Source: Sambucus nigra (taxonomy: Eukaryota > Streptophyta > Magnoliopsida > Dipsacales > Adoxaceae). Taken from it: a stretch of DNA of 64,000 nucleotides. Position 1 is the stretch's first letter. Each line of letters opens with the position of its first letter. The notes below the pieces were generated by a model. It ran no database searches. It was not told the origin of the DNA and saw nothing but the letters and a program-made list of their open reading frames with translations. Where the stretch lies: assembly GCA_949130495.1 (NCBI GenBank), contig OX422221.1, positions 30,082,917 through 30,146,916 of the forward strand, written 5' to 3'. This document shows positions 1-11,845 of the stretch, piece by piece. Both the position numbers and the translations under genes were made by a program.

Positions 1-417
1 GAAATCCCATTCCTATGAAGTAGTAGTGGACTCCCACCACTATAAGGTTTCCCCTGCCACCTTAATGGTAGGCAAAACTTGCCTATGAACCTCAGTGCAC
101 TCGTACGTACGAAGGTGTCTCTGTATATCCTTTTTCCAATTACTCGCTATCATTACATCAAAATTTCCTAAGAACTCTGAAGGATGCGCCTTCTGAAAGT
201 CATGCCTGACTCTCTCCCATGCAGTAGGCAAAATAGGAACAGGTTCTGGAACCACTACTAGTGAATGTGGTGGTACTTGTTGTAATACTGCTAGTGCTGC
301 ATTTACTGCATGTGCAACGATGGCAGCAACTTCTGTAGCATTCATCATGCCCTGAGTTGGAGAAGGCTGTGGCTCTGGATGGGCATTCCTGTCCTTTGGT
401 TTACATCGATGAGGCAT
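1..417 (-). pseudogene. gag N-terminal fragment of the Tekay-type element
   Basis: The ATG at 417-415 opens a frame of 125 codons that aligns by eye with the gag of the 36-47 kb element. Shared landmarks are the N-terminal MP(H/P)R, the stretch AWERVR..FQKAHP near residue 70-80, and KKDIQRHLR.YECT near residue 95-105. The frame hits TAG where the related gag continues with a Trp-Trp motif, and a second stop follows shortly after, so this copy is dead. Gag would form the structural particle that packages element RNA. The zinc knuckle and everything downstream lie beyond the window edge. Confidence 0.8.
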
Positions 418-590
418 CTAAGACGAGAAAGAAGTATATTAGTCCACAGTTATCATTAAATCTCAATTAGTTGAAGATGTGATCGCATAAACAAGAATAC
501 AACAGTTCTAAAGATAAGGCTCTATATCAAAGGACGCTAAGCTGAAAGCATAATAAGTCGCACAGATCCTAAAGGACTCTAGAACATGAT

Positions 591-602
591 GCTTTGATAC
601 CA
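591..602 (-). other. primer binding site (tRNA-iMet type) of the first Tekay element
   Basis: On the minus strand this reads TGGTATCAAAGC, two bases from the LTR border at 605. It is close to TGGTATCAGAGC, the usual plant initiator-Met primer site. Its place fixes the orientation: the LTR at 605-3813 is the 5' LTR of a minus-strand element. Confidence 0.7.
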
Positions 603-1117
603 CATGTGACACCCGCCCAATTAAATATCGAGGGATGAGTCATTTATAAAATTTTAAAGAGAATGTTCGGTTGGTTCATGTGAAATTTATTAATCACATG
701 ATATAAATTAAGCTAGTGTTAAAAATATTTTCCTTTTTGAAAATTGTAACCAAAATCATATTTTTAATGTCCCAGAATTTAAAGATAATCCATTCACTAT
801 TCAACTGAATAAAATAAATAATAAATCTGAATCACGTATTGAAATAAATACGACTGGATAAAACATTCCAGTTCAAAAATCTAAACCATAGATCCATAGT
901 AAAACTAAATCCAACTAAAATGAATAGAAAGTAAACTAAACACAATCTCTGATAAAATGTCTAAGGAATGGGTGACTCATGCCCTAAATGAAAAGTGTAA
1001 ATAAACTGTGAGAAATGATAGGAGCCTCTAATGAAAATACCTACAGCTTCCACATCAGTCGTAGCATGCCAAGCAATCCACGTTTCTAAATCTGGTGTCC
1101 CTATGGCTGAGCACCTG

Positions 1118-1132
<15 letters not shown>

Positions 1133-1168
<36 letters not shown>
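1133..1168. repeat. (AT)n microsatellite
   Basis: About 18 uninterrupted AT dinucleotides inside the LTR. Further short (TA) runs occur near 1586-1600 and 1619-1637. Confidence 0.95.
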
Positions 1169-1170
<2 letters not shown>

Positions 1171-1643
1171 AGAGAGAAAAGATAGGCAAGAGACGGGTCA
1201 GAGACCGATGTGTAAAAATATGTTTTAGCAAGTATTTAAAACATCCTTAAAGAAAGTATTATGTGCATGTTAGATTCGTGCTCTCATGTGAAGTTCTCAC
1301 CTATCTTCTATTGTGCACTCCTATCCCATCTTCTACTTAGTACAAGTAATTTTACCTAAGTTAACTAGTTCAAAGTCACATAGCACTATCTACATTCAAC
1401 TGTAGTATTTTCGTATCGCCCATACAATACCTCATAAGTAGTCTATCACATCTTACTACCTTTCATGTTCACTCTTAGAGTATTTAAATCTTTATCTCAT
1501 TAAGATTGTTTCATATGTCATTACTGCCATAACTACTAGTTTCTCTTAGTATAACTTCTCATATATATGCATAGATAAATAAATAAATATATATATATAT
1601 AGCCACGACATTCCTATACATATATATATATATATATTACAGT

Positions 1644-1812
1644 CCTGCACCCCCGATTTGAATTCCCATTAGTGCTATAAATAAAATGACCCTGCACCCC
1701 CGGGTTATCACCCATTAGTGCACTAAATAAAACCTTTACATGCCCGGGTTATCAACCTTTAGTGTATTAAACAATATAACCTTGCACCCCTGGGTTATCA
1801 CTGATTAGTGCA
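1644..1812. repeat. degenerate tandem repeat in the LTR, about 4 copies of a 45-50 bp unit
   Basis: Units start near 1644, 1691, 1741 and 1780. Each contains a CCTGCACCCC(C/T)GGGTTATCA-like core, followed by CATTAGTGCA(C/T)TA and an AT-rich spacer. The third unit lacks its first bases. The equivalent region of the 36-47 kb element has only a single related stretch (AGCACCCC near 37135), so the expansion is specific to this copy or subfamily. Confidence 0.7.
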
Positions 1813-3144
1813 CTTGAACAAAAATATCAAATAATAAGCATACACACACATCCTATTAAAATGTATAGGTATTCTCCCAACCTAGTTGCATACTTACCAT
1901 ACGTATTTTATTCTCATTGTCACGTATTATATAATCATATTAGATTACCATAAATCTCTCATAATCTTCAAGGTAAGCCTTCTTCCCAAAATATTTAAGG
2001 TATAAACCTCACGCACTTTCTCATAAACCTGTCTAGTTTTAAATTCATTAACTCACAGTTCCTCTCACTCTAATAAACTTAAAATTCCAAAACTGGATTC
2101 TAAGAAAATTTCTAGAATTTACCTCTTCGCTTTAATCAGATGTCAACGTCATTTGACCGATTTCCACGTTTCTCTCAAGCGACTGCACGCGACATCCCTA
2201 TCTCGCTCGAACGACTACGCACGACATTGCACGAGATGCACTGTTCCATCTTCTTGCCTAGTTTTCAGCATTTTTCCACCATTAACACCACTAAAACCTC
2301 TATTGTTCATTCCCAAAAACCCAAACAACAAACCTAATTTATTCTCTAACATATTTAGAGGATTTCTAATACCCTAGAATCATTAAATCTCCACAATACA
2401 TTATTTAAATACCAAATCCCCAAATTAAACCATTAAAAGCTTAGTTTTTCCTATTTCAATTCAAGAACTAATATAACTCAGATTTATCCATGGGAATTAT
2501 TCTAGATTCATGGATGATATCCTATCTATATGAAGGAACATAATCTCTTATACTCTCAGACCCAATATAAATCAAATCATCAAGTTTTCATCAAAATTAA
2601 ATCTCATAAATTGGTAGGCTATTACTTATTCTAATCCCGAACATAATTATTACTAAATCACTTAAGTAATAAACACTTGCCTTAAATCGAAGGTCTGATC
2701 CTTTGGTGATGTTGGTATATACGCGTTCCTCTCTTCGCGATCTATGCGTTGGTGGAATTTTCAGTGTAAAATCTTGAGCCTTTCTCCAAGAACACCTATG
2801 GAGTCCTTCCTCTCCCTCTTAGGTTTTCCCTCTTTCTCACTTAGGTTTAGAATATGATAGGTAATGTCTTACCCAGGTACCCTTCTTATTTAATTACTGA
2901 TTTTTGTCAATAATTAAACCCCCAAAAATCCAAATTACAAAACTATCCCTATGGGATGCCAGTTTTGCCTAAAATATTCTAGAGTCCAAATAAAATATTC
3001 GGGTAGTGTTTTCTAACTATCTCAACCCTCTCGGACTCAACGACGCACTCGAAATGACCATATGAGTTAATCAAAATAAATTCTCTTTTTATCCCCATCA
3101 ATTAGTCCCGACACGACTCACACACGCGTCAGACTTAAATTACC

Positions 3145-3569
3145 CACTGTTCTAAAAAACCCGCCTAGGCTCCGCCTAGGCACGCCTAGGCTTAAGGCTT
3201 GGGAGAAACGCCTCGCCTTACGCTTTTCACGCCTTATTCTTGGTAAAACCCTTAAGGCGCACTTTTTTCTAAAAACAACAATAATTTAGTGAAACGATGT
3301 CGCCTTTTAAAGAATTTGTTTACAAACCGGACCATTATCTTATCCAAAATAATCAAATAGTATTTTAATTTGCATATATTCAGACATATTTTTATGATCT
3401 GTGCAATTTTTGTATTTTAATAGCCTTGTTATGGTTAAAAAATATTAAAATATATTAAGAAGGCCTAAACGCCTTTTCACGCCTTTTTACGCTTAGGCCC
3501 GCCTAGGCTTCTAAGGCTTAAGGCTTGGCCTCCACGCCTCAATCACGCCTCGCGTTTTTTAGAACCTTG
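3145..3569. mobile_element. hAT-type MITE inside the Gypsy LTR
   Basis: The 425 bp insert has terminal inverted repeats beginning CACTGTTCTAAAAAAC (left) and, on the other strand, CAAGGTTCTAAAAAAC (right). It is flanked by a perfect 8 bp duplication AAATTACC at 3137-3144 and 3570-3577. An 8 bp target duplication and CA-starting inverted ends indicate the hAT superfamily. The inner part is rich in GCCTAGGC-like and AGGCTTAAGGCTT-like palindromes. It has no coding capacity, so it must have been moved by a hAT transposase made elsewhere. Confidence 0.85.
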
Positions 3570-3813
3570 AAATTACCTAACTGTCGTATTTCTCACTTTC
3601 GATAATTTATCAAATTTCATAATTCCATATTACATATCACACAGTAATATTCAATAATTCTCATTAATAAGTATTAACCCTTATCACGCTAGTTAATAAT
3701 TATTTTTAAATTCGAATTAGTTACTTATTAATTCTCGCATATTAATTTAATTAATCCTACAATAATAATTAATCACATAATTATTTAGGTTCTCAAATAT
3801 ACGTGGTGTTACA

Positions 3814-5740
3814 CTTAAGGTCATGCATAGTTTGACAAAACATTTTTCTTTCCTCTCTCTATAACATATAACATGCTGGCGGTGGGTATGTCCCTTTTTC
3901 ATTAACATGTGGTGCTACCTCAATTCTTGTGCCCATTTCTTCAAGGTCGAGTCGACATTTCACCATGTCTTTAGTTTTACCTAGAATATTAAGCAAGATT
4001 CCAATGATACTATCGCAAACATTCTTTTTGAGGTGCATGGCATCTATGTTATGTTGAATAGGAAGATCCTTCCAATAAGGAAGTTAAAAAAATATCAATT
4101 TGTTCTTCTAAAAATTTTCAATCCCAACGTTTCTAGGACCACCTTTTCTAACCCCATTAGCTACCCTCCTCGGTTTCTTATGCTTTGATGATTTCTTAAA
4201 ATTAACCGCCCTCACCTTTTTAACCTTCTTTCCCTATGAAACCTTAAGTCTCACAACTTTTATCAATATTTGTTCACCGCTTAAATGTTCAGTGGAGGCT
4301 TGAAACTCTTGCTCACCATTTAAAAGACTTTTTCTAGATTTGAAAGGGATGATTTTGTGGAAGTTATCACCTATGTCCCATATAAGCGTGCTTGCCACAG
4401 TGTCGTAATCTGGTGGAATATGTTTTTTCACTACATATTGGATAAGCATTATAGACCTGAACAACACTACCAGATAAATATCCATATGCTGGAAAATCAT
4501 TAATTATCCATAACAATATTGCCCACAAAGTAAAAGATTCCTGTCGCAAGGCATCGTATGCTTTAACTCCTGCATGCCACAAGGTATTCAGATCTTCTGT
4601 TAACGGATCCAAATAAGCATCTATATTTTTTCTCGGTTGTTTTGGACCCGATATCAACATAGTCAACATTATAAACCTTCTCTTCATACACAATTCCAGT
4701 TCAAAGTTACATGTGTTCAACATAATCGACCAACAACTGTACCTACTACTAAGGGAACTATATGGATTAATTTCGTTCTCTGATAGTGCTAATCGAAGAT
4801 TTCTTCGTTCAGCCGTAAAATTGGGCCACTTTTCATTAACTAATTTTGAAGTTGGTGAGTCTGCTGGGTGACGCAATAAACCATCAATAATTCTATCATC
4901 TGCATGCCATGTTAGAGACTTAGCGGTCTTACCAGATTAAAACCACCTTTTAAATCTCGGAATGGATGAAAAGTACCATAACACTTTCACAAGAACACCT
5001 CGTTTCCCCTCATCCCTTTTTTGTTCTTTCAAATTCTTCTTCTATTTAAACCTGGATGTTCCATAAGTGGGGCATTCAACAGCTTTTTTGTACTCTTTTC
5101 TATACAGTATACAGTCATTAGGGCATGCACGTATCTTTTAAAAGTCCATTCCAAATACCGATAAACAACGTTTTGCCTCATTATTGGATGAAGACAATAC
5201 ATTGTCATTCTGAATAATGTCGGCAATAATTGAAAACATATTTGAAAAGCATTTATCGAACATCCCAGTCTTCACTTTAAGATTGAATATCTTGATGATA
5301 GCGGATAACTTTGTATACTTTTTACATCTTTCATAAAATGGCTTCTCCGCATCTACAAGCAACTTTTGGAAAAGTTTTGCATTTCCTGTGAAGTCTTATT
5401 TTATAGCCTCCACCATGTCAATCAAATCTTCAACATGCTCCATGGTATCCATATTATGACCATCACAGATAGCATCACCCATATTAACATCCGACAGTGT
5501 TTCACGATGATCCTCCTCTCTGTGCCATTTCCATGCGGTATAATTCGGATCGATACCCGAACTATACAAATGCTGTCTGATTTCTTTAACACCCATTTTT
5601 AATCTATTCTCACATTGATTTCAAGGGCATCGTATGAAGTTCTCATCCAAGGAGGCATTTTGAGTAGCCCCAAGAAAATTATAAACACCTTTTATGTATT
5701 CTTTTAATAATCTTTCCTTACTCATCCAAGACCTATCCAT
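3814..5740 (-). pseudogene. CACTA TNP2-type transposase (Transposase_21), N-terminal half, broken
   Basis: The ATG at 5740-5738 begins MDRSWMSKERLLKEYIKGVY, the transposase-associated N-terminal domain with a Cys-rich IRCP..QCENR stretch. Downstream come ACPNDCILYRKEY (near 5120), then RHPADSPTSKLVNEKWPNF, the PGPKQPRKNIDAYLDPL region and AILLWIINDFPAYG (4876-4480). Last come YWKDLPIQHNIDAMHLKKNV (near 4075) and LDLEEMG. These are successive landmarks of the Transposase_21 family. At least four stops and several frame changes (near 5140, 5045, 4930, 4450) break the frame. Sequence ends at the LTR junction in the middle of the domain. The protein would cut and paste CACTA elements; this copy cannot. 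Confidence 0.8.
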
Positions 5741-8700
5741 TCTGGCCTAAGCATGTAAACCACAATGAGTGAGATATAAGCAATAAAATATATGTAATTG
5801 TTGAAGATAATGCAATATGATACAACATAATACACTCACACCATTAGAAAATATTGTAGAAAGCATAATATCCCTCTATAATTATCACAATAATTACCAA
5901 ATACACCAACACCTAACAGTAATAAGACTCAATCAATTATAACTAACAAACTCAAGTACAATCAAAATCAATTCTAATCAATGAAGAACTTGAATTCATA
6001 AAATTATTAGACAAATTATACTATGGTGTTATATATAATATGTATAACAACAATTGTTATACATATTATACATAAAAGCAACAACTATTAGCGATTATAT
6101 ACCTATAATATAATGAAAGCACATAGTGTAAGCATGGGACAAGAACATATGAAGCACTGGGAAAAATTAATGAAATCACACAAGGGAGGCATTAACGAGT
6201 ATATGATATACATACTAAAATAAGACAATGAAACTTCAAAAGCAAACTTTAACATATCGTAATGCACCTTATGGTACACAAATTTTCCTTTTATTCATAC
6301 GAAAAAGAACACGACTGTAGCGACTCACCTGAAATTATTATACCTAAACACGTACAATGTGATAATGTATATCCTACCAATAGGTTGTTGAAGTCAATAA
6401 ACCATAATTGAAAAGCGATGAAGGTTTGAGTCATGGCCATTTCTGCCCAGCGACTGTGTTCAAAAGTGTCCTCTAAGGGTAAGAGTTATTGGCTACTATG
6501 CTAAATAACTCTTAAGAAAGTATTCTAAAATATAGATTTGGACGAGTTATTACCTATTAAACGGCCTGGTGAATTATTACGATAGTTCATCAAAGATCAT
6601 TGATCTATTAAGGTTGCCAATGAGAAGATATACATACAAGAAAAATAAGACAGAACAAACACATTAAAGTGACAAATTCAAATATAAAAATAAGTCCATA
6701 TGGAAATACACCATATAATGAATAAATAAACATAATGAAAAGAACCCACTTTTATGAATCTATCATATTTTTAAGTTTGTAAATATATCATCAATATTTT
6801 CTTGAGAAAACTGAGAATTTTTTACTCAAACATGAACGAAAGCAAATTGATTAAAGCAACCCCTGTTATACCTCATTAAGAGATATGGAAGTGTTTCGAA
6901 GAAACTGATACTTGTACACAAGAAATGCCACATGTTCAACATTTAATAAATGGGTCGGACAATATAATTATGAGTCATGAGCACTTTCATGGAGTAGTGG
7001 AAATCTTCTAGTATCCAATGAATATCTGAGTTTAATGGGGATACTATAAAAACATGATGTTTGAATCTTATTTCAACTCTCTACTTGGTTATTATCTCCT
7101 TGTCATCAATAGGCTTTGTACATTATTCCGTTTTCCAATACATCTTTTATCTAAATGTTTGTATACGCATTGCTACGTCAAAAGCAAATGTCTAATGACA
7201 GTGACATTAGGGTTCAAAATTGCATATACAAACACCATAACTGGATTTTAATAAGATATGTTATATTGTACTGCAATTAGGTATTGAGAATCTTTTAACA
7301 CCTATAAAAGTAAACAAGGGCTCGGAAACTTCTTACAAGTGACAACATAATAATAAAAATATTGTAAATCTGTAATATTGATTAGTTAGTGTTAATGAGT
7401 TACAAATCATTGCTAATTTTAGTGCTTTATCACTTTATCATTTGTAGCAATTACTGGTTCCCTAATGTGAATTATCTTATTTAGAATTTCAATATATGGC
7501 ACCATTAACTTCATTTCAACAGCAATTCCTTGCCCACAAATATATGGAATTGTGCATTCTAAAACTAAGAATACGGCTGAACTAACAATTTTAATGTACT
7601 TTACACAATTTCCTAATTTCATTACCTTTTTATATTTGCCAGTTACCCAAAAACATCGTAGAGAAATAGATATAGCGACGTAATTTTGGAAGATAACTAC
7701 AAAACAGAGCTCCTCTAATGGAGGATATGATTATCATCAGTAATCCAGGGGTAAAAGTTAACTGGTACATGATTCTCAATAAAATATTAACATACATATA
7801 AAACGTATGTGATTAGTTAAACCCTCTCTCCACAAACATGACAACAATGATAAAAAAAATGTACTTTCGAATTATCAGTGTTTGGGTGATTACAATTATG
7901 TATGAAGCCCACATGATTATTGAATACCATGCATTAAGTGCCCTTAGAGAATTAAATTGTCATTGCAAGTACTGTCGTAGCGACAACAATAGTAAAATAA
8001 GACGTAACACAACATAACATAAATTTGTGCAAGAAATGTTCACCCATAACTTGAAAATTTGTCTAGAGAAAACTTAAAGAAAAAAAAGTGTACCTTACTT
8101 GTAAAGCCAAAACAATCAGAAGATTTGATGGAGCAAAGGACACCATTAATAGCAGTGGCAGATATAACACCAGAAGTTTGGTAAATACTAAAACCATTGT
8201 TGCTACTATAAACTTACAGTACCTTCTTAGTATAGTTCATGTTCATATTCTTGTTGAAGAGATAAGTTAAATGATGGGAAATAGTGGTTGAACAGTGCTT
8301 TTATTGAATTCATGAGACATACACACACATCACATATACACAATTCGCACACGCACAAATCAAGAACAAATCGCGTATACATAAATCACATCCAAACAAA
8401 TCAAGAACAAATCGCATATACACAAATCGCACACACAAGCACATATACACAAAACGAATCAACAAATCGTGAGCTTTTTGTACCTGCATACTGGAGACTC
8501 GTCAGTGCCGGAGGTGAGCAAATAATTTGTATGTGAGCGAGAGAGAGAGAGATGTAGAAAGAGATAGCCCTAAATGAGACATCCGCCAAAGAATTTTGAG
8601 GAACAAATTTTGGAGCAGGAGTGCGAAAAAAATTTCTCCCTTTTCCATTTATCTGAGTTTTGACTCGAAGGGTAAAATAATTAACATTATATTTATGGCA

Positions 8701-8848
8701 TTTATATATAAAAATGAGATAAATGGTTTTTTTTATCTCTATTGTACTTGAATTAAAATAAAAATGTACCTTTAAAGTCCAATTGACATAAATAAATATC
8801 ATTTATATTAATTTACATTTTTCTGATTTAATATCATTTTTTAAACTA
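5741..8848. other. non-coding 5' region of the CACTA element
   Basis: This 3.1 kb lies between the transposase start and the terminal repeat. No ORF here resembles a protein. A low-order repeat of AAATCAAGAACAAATCGC units with a 42 bp period is present at about 8356-8427, inside a CACA-rich stretch (8318-8460). It is probably the promoter, 5' leader and possibly an intron of the transposase transcript. Confidence 0.5.
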
Positions 8849-8877
8849 ACATAAATGATGTTTTTTTTATTGTAGTG
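8849..8877 (-). repeat. CACTA terminal inverted repeat and first subterminal motif
   Basis: The minus strand begins CACTACAATAAAAAAAAC and continues into ATCATTTATGT. Related ATAAATGA(T/G) motifs recur at about 8700-8830. These are the presumed transposase binding sites of CACTA ends. Confidence 0.75.
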
Positions 8878-10760
8878 AATAATGAGTACACATTACGTGA
8901 TCGAAGGTTTTGTACTTTCTTCATTACTTAGTGAGTCAAACAACATATCGTGAGTGCTACTCCTCAAAGTGGATAAAATACAGCGTTAAGTTCATGGGTT
9001 GTAGGATTTTTAAAAAACTCAAGTACTTGTTTCATTGCAGACATATATGTTTAAGTATATTAATGTTAAGGTTCAAGGGCCAAAAGACCATTCCCTTTGG
9101 TGAGAATGCAGTCACTGTTTTTGGCATTAGATATAATGCAATACAACAATTGATATAAAATGTTTGGATTTTATGTATATATTGTGATCTTCTAGGAACC
9201 GTGAGAGATTCCATGGACCAAAGACGAAGCTGAGTTTATAGTTGAATCAACTGAAGTATTCACAGACAGGACAAGGCTACTTCCCACCTAGAGGTTTTAT
9301 ATGTTCTCTCTTTGATTTATGATTAGCACTCATTTCCTGCACCTATGTTGTTATCCTCATAAATGGATATTGATGTGGAAATTTATTGATGAAATTTACA
9401 CACCTATGATAAACCAGAACACGCAAGCAAATTATTGATAGGACTCTAATAATCACTTATTTTGCACATGATTTTTTCTTCTTTTTCAACTCCGATTCTG
9501 ACATGTATGTGTTTTCTAAATATTTTTTTTCATTGATTTCCTTGTATATGCATTATAGTTATTTTTTAGTAATAACGGGGATCTATATATGGACTTTTAG
9601 AAACCGAAAACTCCAGGAGGATCAGTCCCTATCGTCTTGTTCTATTAAACATAAGGCTATTAACATTTTTAGACAAAACTATATGGTATGTTGATCTTAA
9701 TAACTAATTCAGTTTAGTTTTATGATAATCGATGATGTTTGTAGATGTAGACTGTTCCATTTCATCTATAGTTGTATACATTAATTAGAGCTTGTAATTT
9801 TTGCTGAATGATAAATAATTTCTTTTGATATTATATGAAGATAATAATAGAAACATATGTGCCCTAACGATGTTGTTTGACCTCACTCCCCAATTATGTG
9901 ATCATACAGTTTTGTAACAAAGCTTCCCAACTCTTGTTGAGGAAACTTGAATATCCCTGAAGTACGAAAGTTAAGGTCTTATTCACTATTGCACACCTCT
10001 GTCTGCAATGCGTATTCACACGTACATATAATTTATATTGCTAATACATGTACGAAGGTGCATATTTCTAAAATGTTTATGTGTATATATGTGCTACCGA
10101 GATCATTAGTAGTGTGTTAGAATAACATGTGGGTTTTATCAAAGATTTTTATTTTTTTATGGAGCTTTTCATGCTTGGAAGAAGGGGATTTTTACATTAT
10201 GTTCAAAAGAAATGATGGACCTTTTATTCAAACAATTGGAAATATTTCCGATGTTGACTGGTGCTGCTAGTAGCATAGATCAATAGTTTAAAACTAATGT
10301 TAGATTGGGCTATGACTTCAAAAGGGTAATGTTTTTCATGCTTAGACGCATTCAATAATTTTTCTTCATTAAATAAATTCAAGTGTGAAAAAATGTGATA
10401 CTTAATGTACCTAGATATTCCATTTAATCAGTGGAACACTTGCATCCAAAGGAAGGGAGCCAAGTTATGAAAAGCAGGTGATTAACCTCTCTGAAATGAC
10501 ATAAATATTCTTTATTTCGTTAGTACTATGGGACATTAATAATGAAATAATAGGAACTGAAAATGAAAATCCATTTACCCATGTCTCCAAAATATAGTTC
10601 TACTAGTTAAATATCAGTTTTAATTATATATATCCTCGTGTGTGATGGATATCAATACATTTATTTTAGAAACTAATGGGACAATCCCCACGTATTAATT
10701 AAATGATTCGTGATACATAAACTTACTATGCATTTTTTAAATAAAATATTTGTATACAAC
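8878..10760. other. unassigned AT-rich region, possible relics of gene exons
   Basis: No long ORF or recognisable domain is present. Two segments look like short exons with splice-like borders. One runs from about 9042 to 9099: TTTCATTGCAG precedes it and GTGAGAA follows it, and it is open for about 19 codons. The other follows CTTCTAG at about 9196. Neither encodes anything I recognise. Given the subtilase fragment just downstream, this may be a decayed host gene or a gene fragment captured by a transposon. Confidence 0.35.
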
Positions 10761-10901
10761 TCATGTGATTTTGGGACTCTAAAAGAGGAGATTGCGAAGG
10801 GAAAAATTGTATTTTGCATTGGTAGTGTATCTTAGGATCGTATCATTCAAGGTTACGGTGGGGTGGCAATGATCATGGTGAATGTTGGATTTGTGGATTA
10901 G
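10761..10901 (+). pseudogene. subtilisin-like protease (SBT) fragment, PA-domain region
   Basis: The frame from 10761 reads SCDFGTLKEEIAKGKIVFC, then IGSVS, a TAG stop (10833-10835), and DRIIQGYGGVAMIMVN. This follows the protease-associated domain of plant subtilases: a Cys, a GTL, a (V/A)KGKIV(F/Y)C core, a Gln-Asp position (here stop-Asp), and a GG(A/V)..IM segment. Only 46 codons are recognisable. The catalytic Asp, His and Ser blocks are not seen nearby. The TAG sits where the family usually has Gln, consistent with a CAG to TAG change. It is either the relic of a host gene or a captured fragment carried by the adjoining CACTA element. Confidence 0.5.
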
Positions 10902-11589
10902 ACTGCTAATACAGGTATGCAGGTGCATATTGCTAATACGACTGTGTGTATATACATGCTACCAATATCATATTTCTAATCTTATGAAATATCGGTCGAC
11001 AATGTTAGCAGAAGGGGCCAAACATGCATATAAGAAAGAAAGGAGCATTGGGTGGCCTTTCTAGTTGTTGTCATATCAAGTGCTACAATTGTTTATCAAT
11101 TGTATTAGGACTAAGTAAAGGATTGTAATTTTCTCCAAAACTGTGCAAATAATTTAGTAAGACGACATGGTTGTTAGCATAATACTATAACCGAAGGTTC
11201 AATTGTCCAATATGGTCTATATTCTTTTATGCCAATGATGTCAATTTTCATTTCAATTAATAAGTAAACAAATATAATGGATATTCATTTTAGACTGAAT
11301 ATTCATTTTCTATCTTATCTATTGGATATGATACTAAGTACTTTTGTGATGTTATTATTTCTCTAGACTTTTGGTAGAGATTATATTCTTTCTACTTATA
11401 TCTTGGATAATATAGAATTATCCCATTGATTGTGGTGGTTTTAGATGTGAGGGTGGTGGCATGTGGTGGATTTGTTTTTTATATTTCAATTTATGTAACG
11501 GTTCATAACATATACAAAAGAATTTTTTTTGTTTAAACATAACAATTTGTAAGTGTTCTGAACTGTTGAAAAAAATATAAATTATTGTT
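10902..11589. other. unassigned region
   Basis: AT-rich DNA with no recognised gene, RNA or repeat. It may belong to the second CACTA element whose right terminus is at 20708. Confidence 0.4.
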
Positions 11590-11845
11590 TTGTAAGTATT
11601 CAAAACAATTGCAAAAAATTGCTTACTGAATATTGCAATAGTTTTGAACCATTCTTAAATTTTTTATGTATAAGGATTCAAAACTATTGCAAAATATATA
11701 ATTATAACGGTTTGGAACGTTGCAATTATTTTTACAACGATTATCTAAGACAGACATTCATTTTGAAGAAGCTGCGACAAATACCATTTTGCCACAGTTT
11801 TAAACCATTGCCAATGTTTTGCAACGCAGAAATTTGCAATGGTTT
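11590..11845 (-). repeat. subterminal repeats of a second CACTA element (left of the Copia insertion)
   Basis: Many direct and inverted copies of a short motif of the type TTGCAA(T/A)GGTTTTGAA / TTCAAAACTATTGCAA occur here. Examples lie near 11600, 11634, 11679, 11705, 11796 and 11830. The same motif resumes immediately after the Copia element (20638-20695). Dense short subterminal repeats in both orientations are typical of CACTA ends. Confidence 0.6.

Larger units (their letters stand above)
1..3813 (-). mobile_element. Tekay/Del-type Ty3/Gypsy chromovirus, 5' end only (window-truncated)
   Basis: Reading on the minus strand, the element begins with a 3.2 kb LTR, followed by an iMet-type primer site and the start of gag, and then runs off the left edge of the window. 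The LTR ends (TGTGACACC on the plus strand and GTTACA at 3813) and the gag match a second, complete element at 36074-47054. Very long LTRs plus this gag are typical of the Tekay/Del chromovirus clade. The right end (3813/3814) joins directly to CACTA transposase coding sequence, so this element inserted into a CACTA transposon. The target duplication cannot be checked because the other end is outside the window. Confidence 0.85.
605..3813 (-). repeat. 5' LTR of the first Tekay-type element (about 3.2 kb)
   Basis: The LTR begins TGTGACACCC and ends GTGTTACA on the plus strand. It has recognisable blocks in common with the two LTRs of the 36-47 kb element, for example the region near 2725-2755 (a CGCGATCTATGCGTTGGTGG-like block). 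It is about 160 bp longer than those LTRs. It carries a hAT MITE (3145-3569) and a short tandem repeat (about 1644-1812) that the other LTRs lack. I see no open reading frame of interest in it. Confidence 0.85.
3814..8877 (-). mobile_element. CACTA (En/Spm) transposon, 5' half, interrupted by a Gypsy LTR
   Basis: The right terminus at 8877, read on the minus strand, starts CACTACAATAAAAAAAAC, which is a classic CACTA terminal inverted repeat. It is followed by AT-rich subterminal copies of an ATAAATGAT(G/A)TT motif. About 3.1 kb inward a TNP2-type transposase frame starts at 5740 and reads leftward until it is cut at 3814 by the LTR of the Tekay element. The remaining transposase and the other CACTA end should lie left of the window. 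Three bases (AAT, 8878-8880) follow the terminus and may be one half of the usual 3 bp duplication. Confidence 0.8.

Noticed and set aside
2140..2377. Overlapping 65- and 74-codon frames in the first LTR
   Set aside because: LTR sequence without similarity to proteins; different frames of the same stretch.
8288..8536. 82-codon His/Thr/Asn-rich frame
   Set aside because: Translation of CACA-rich low-complexity repeats in the CACTA leader.
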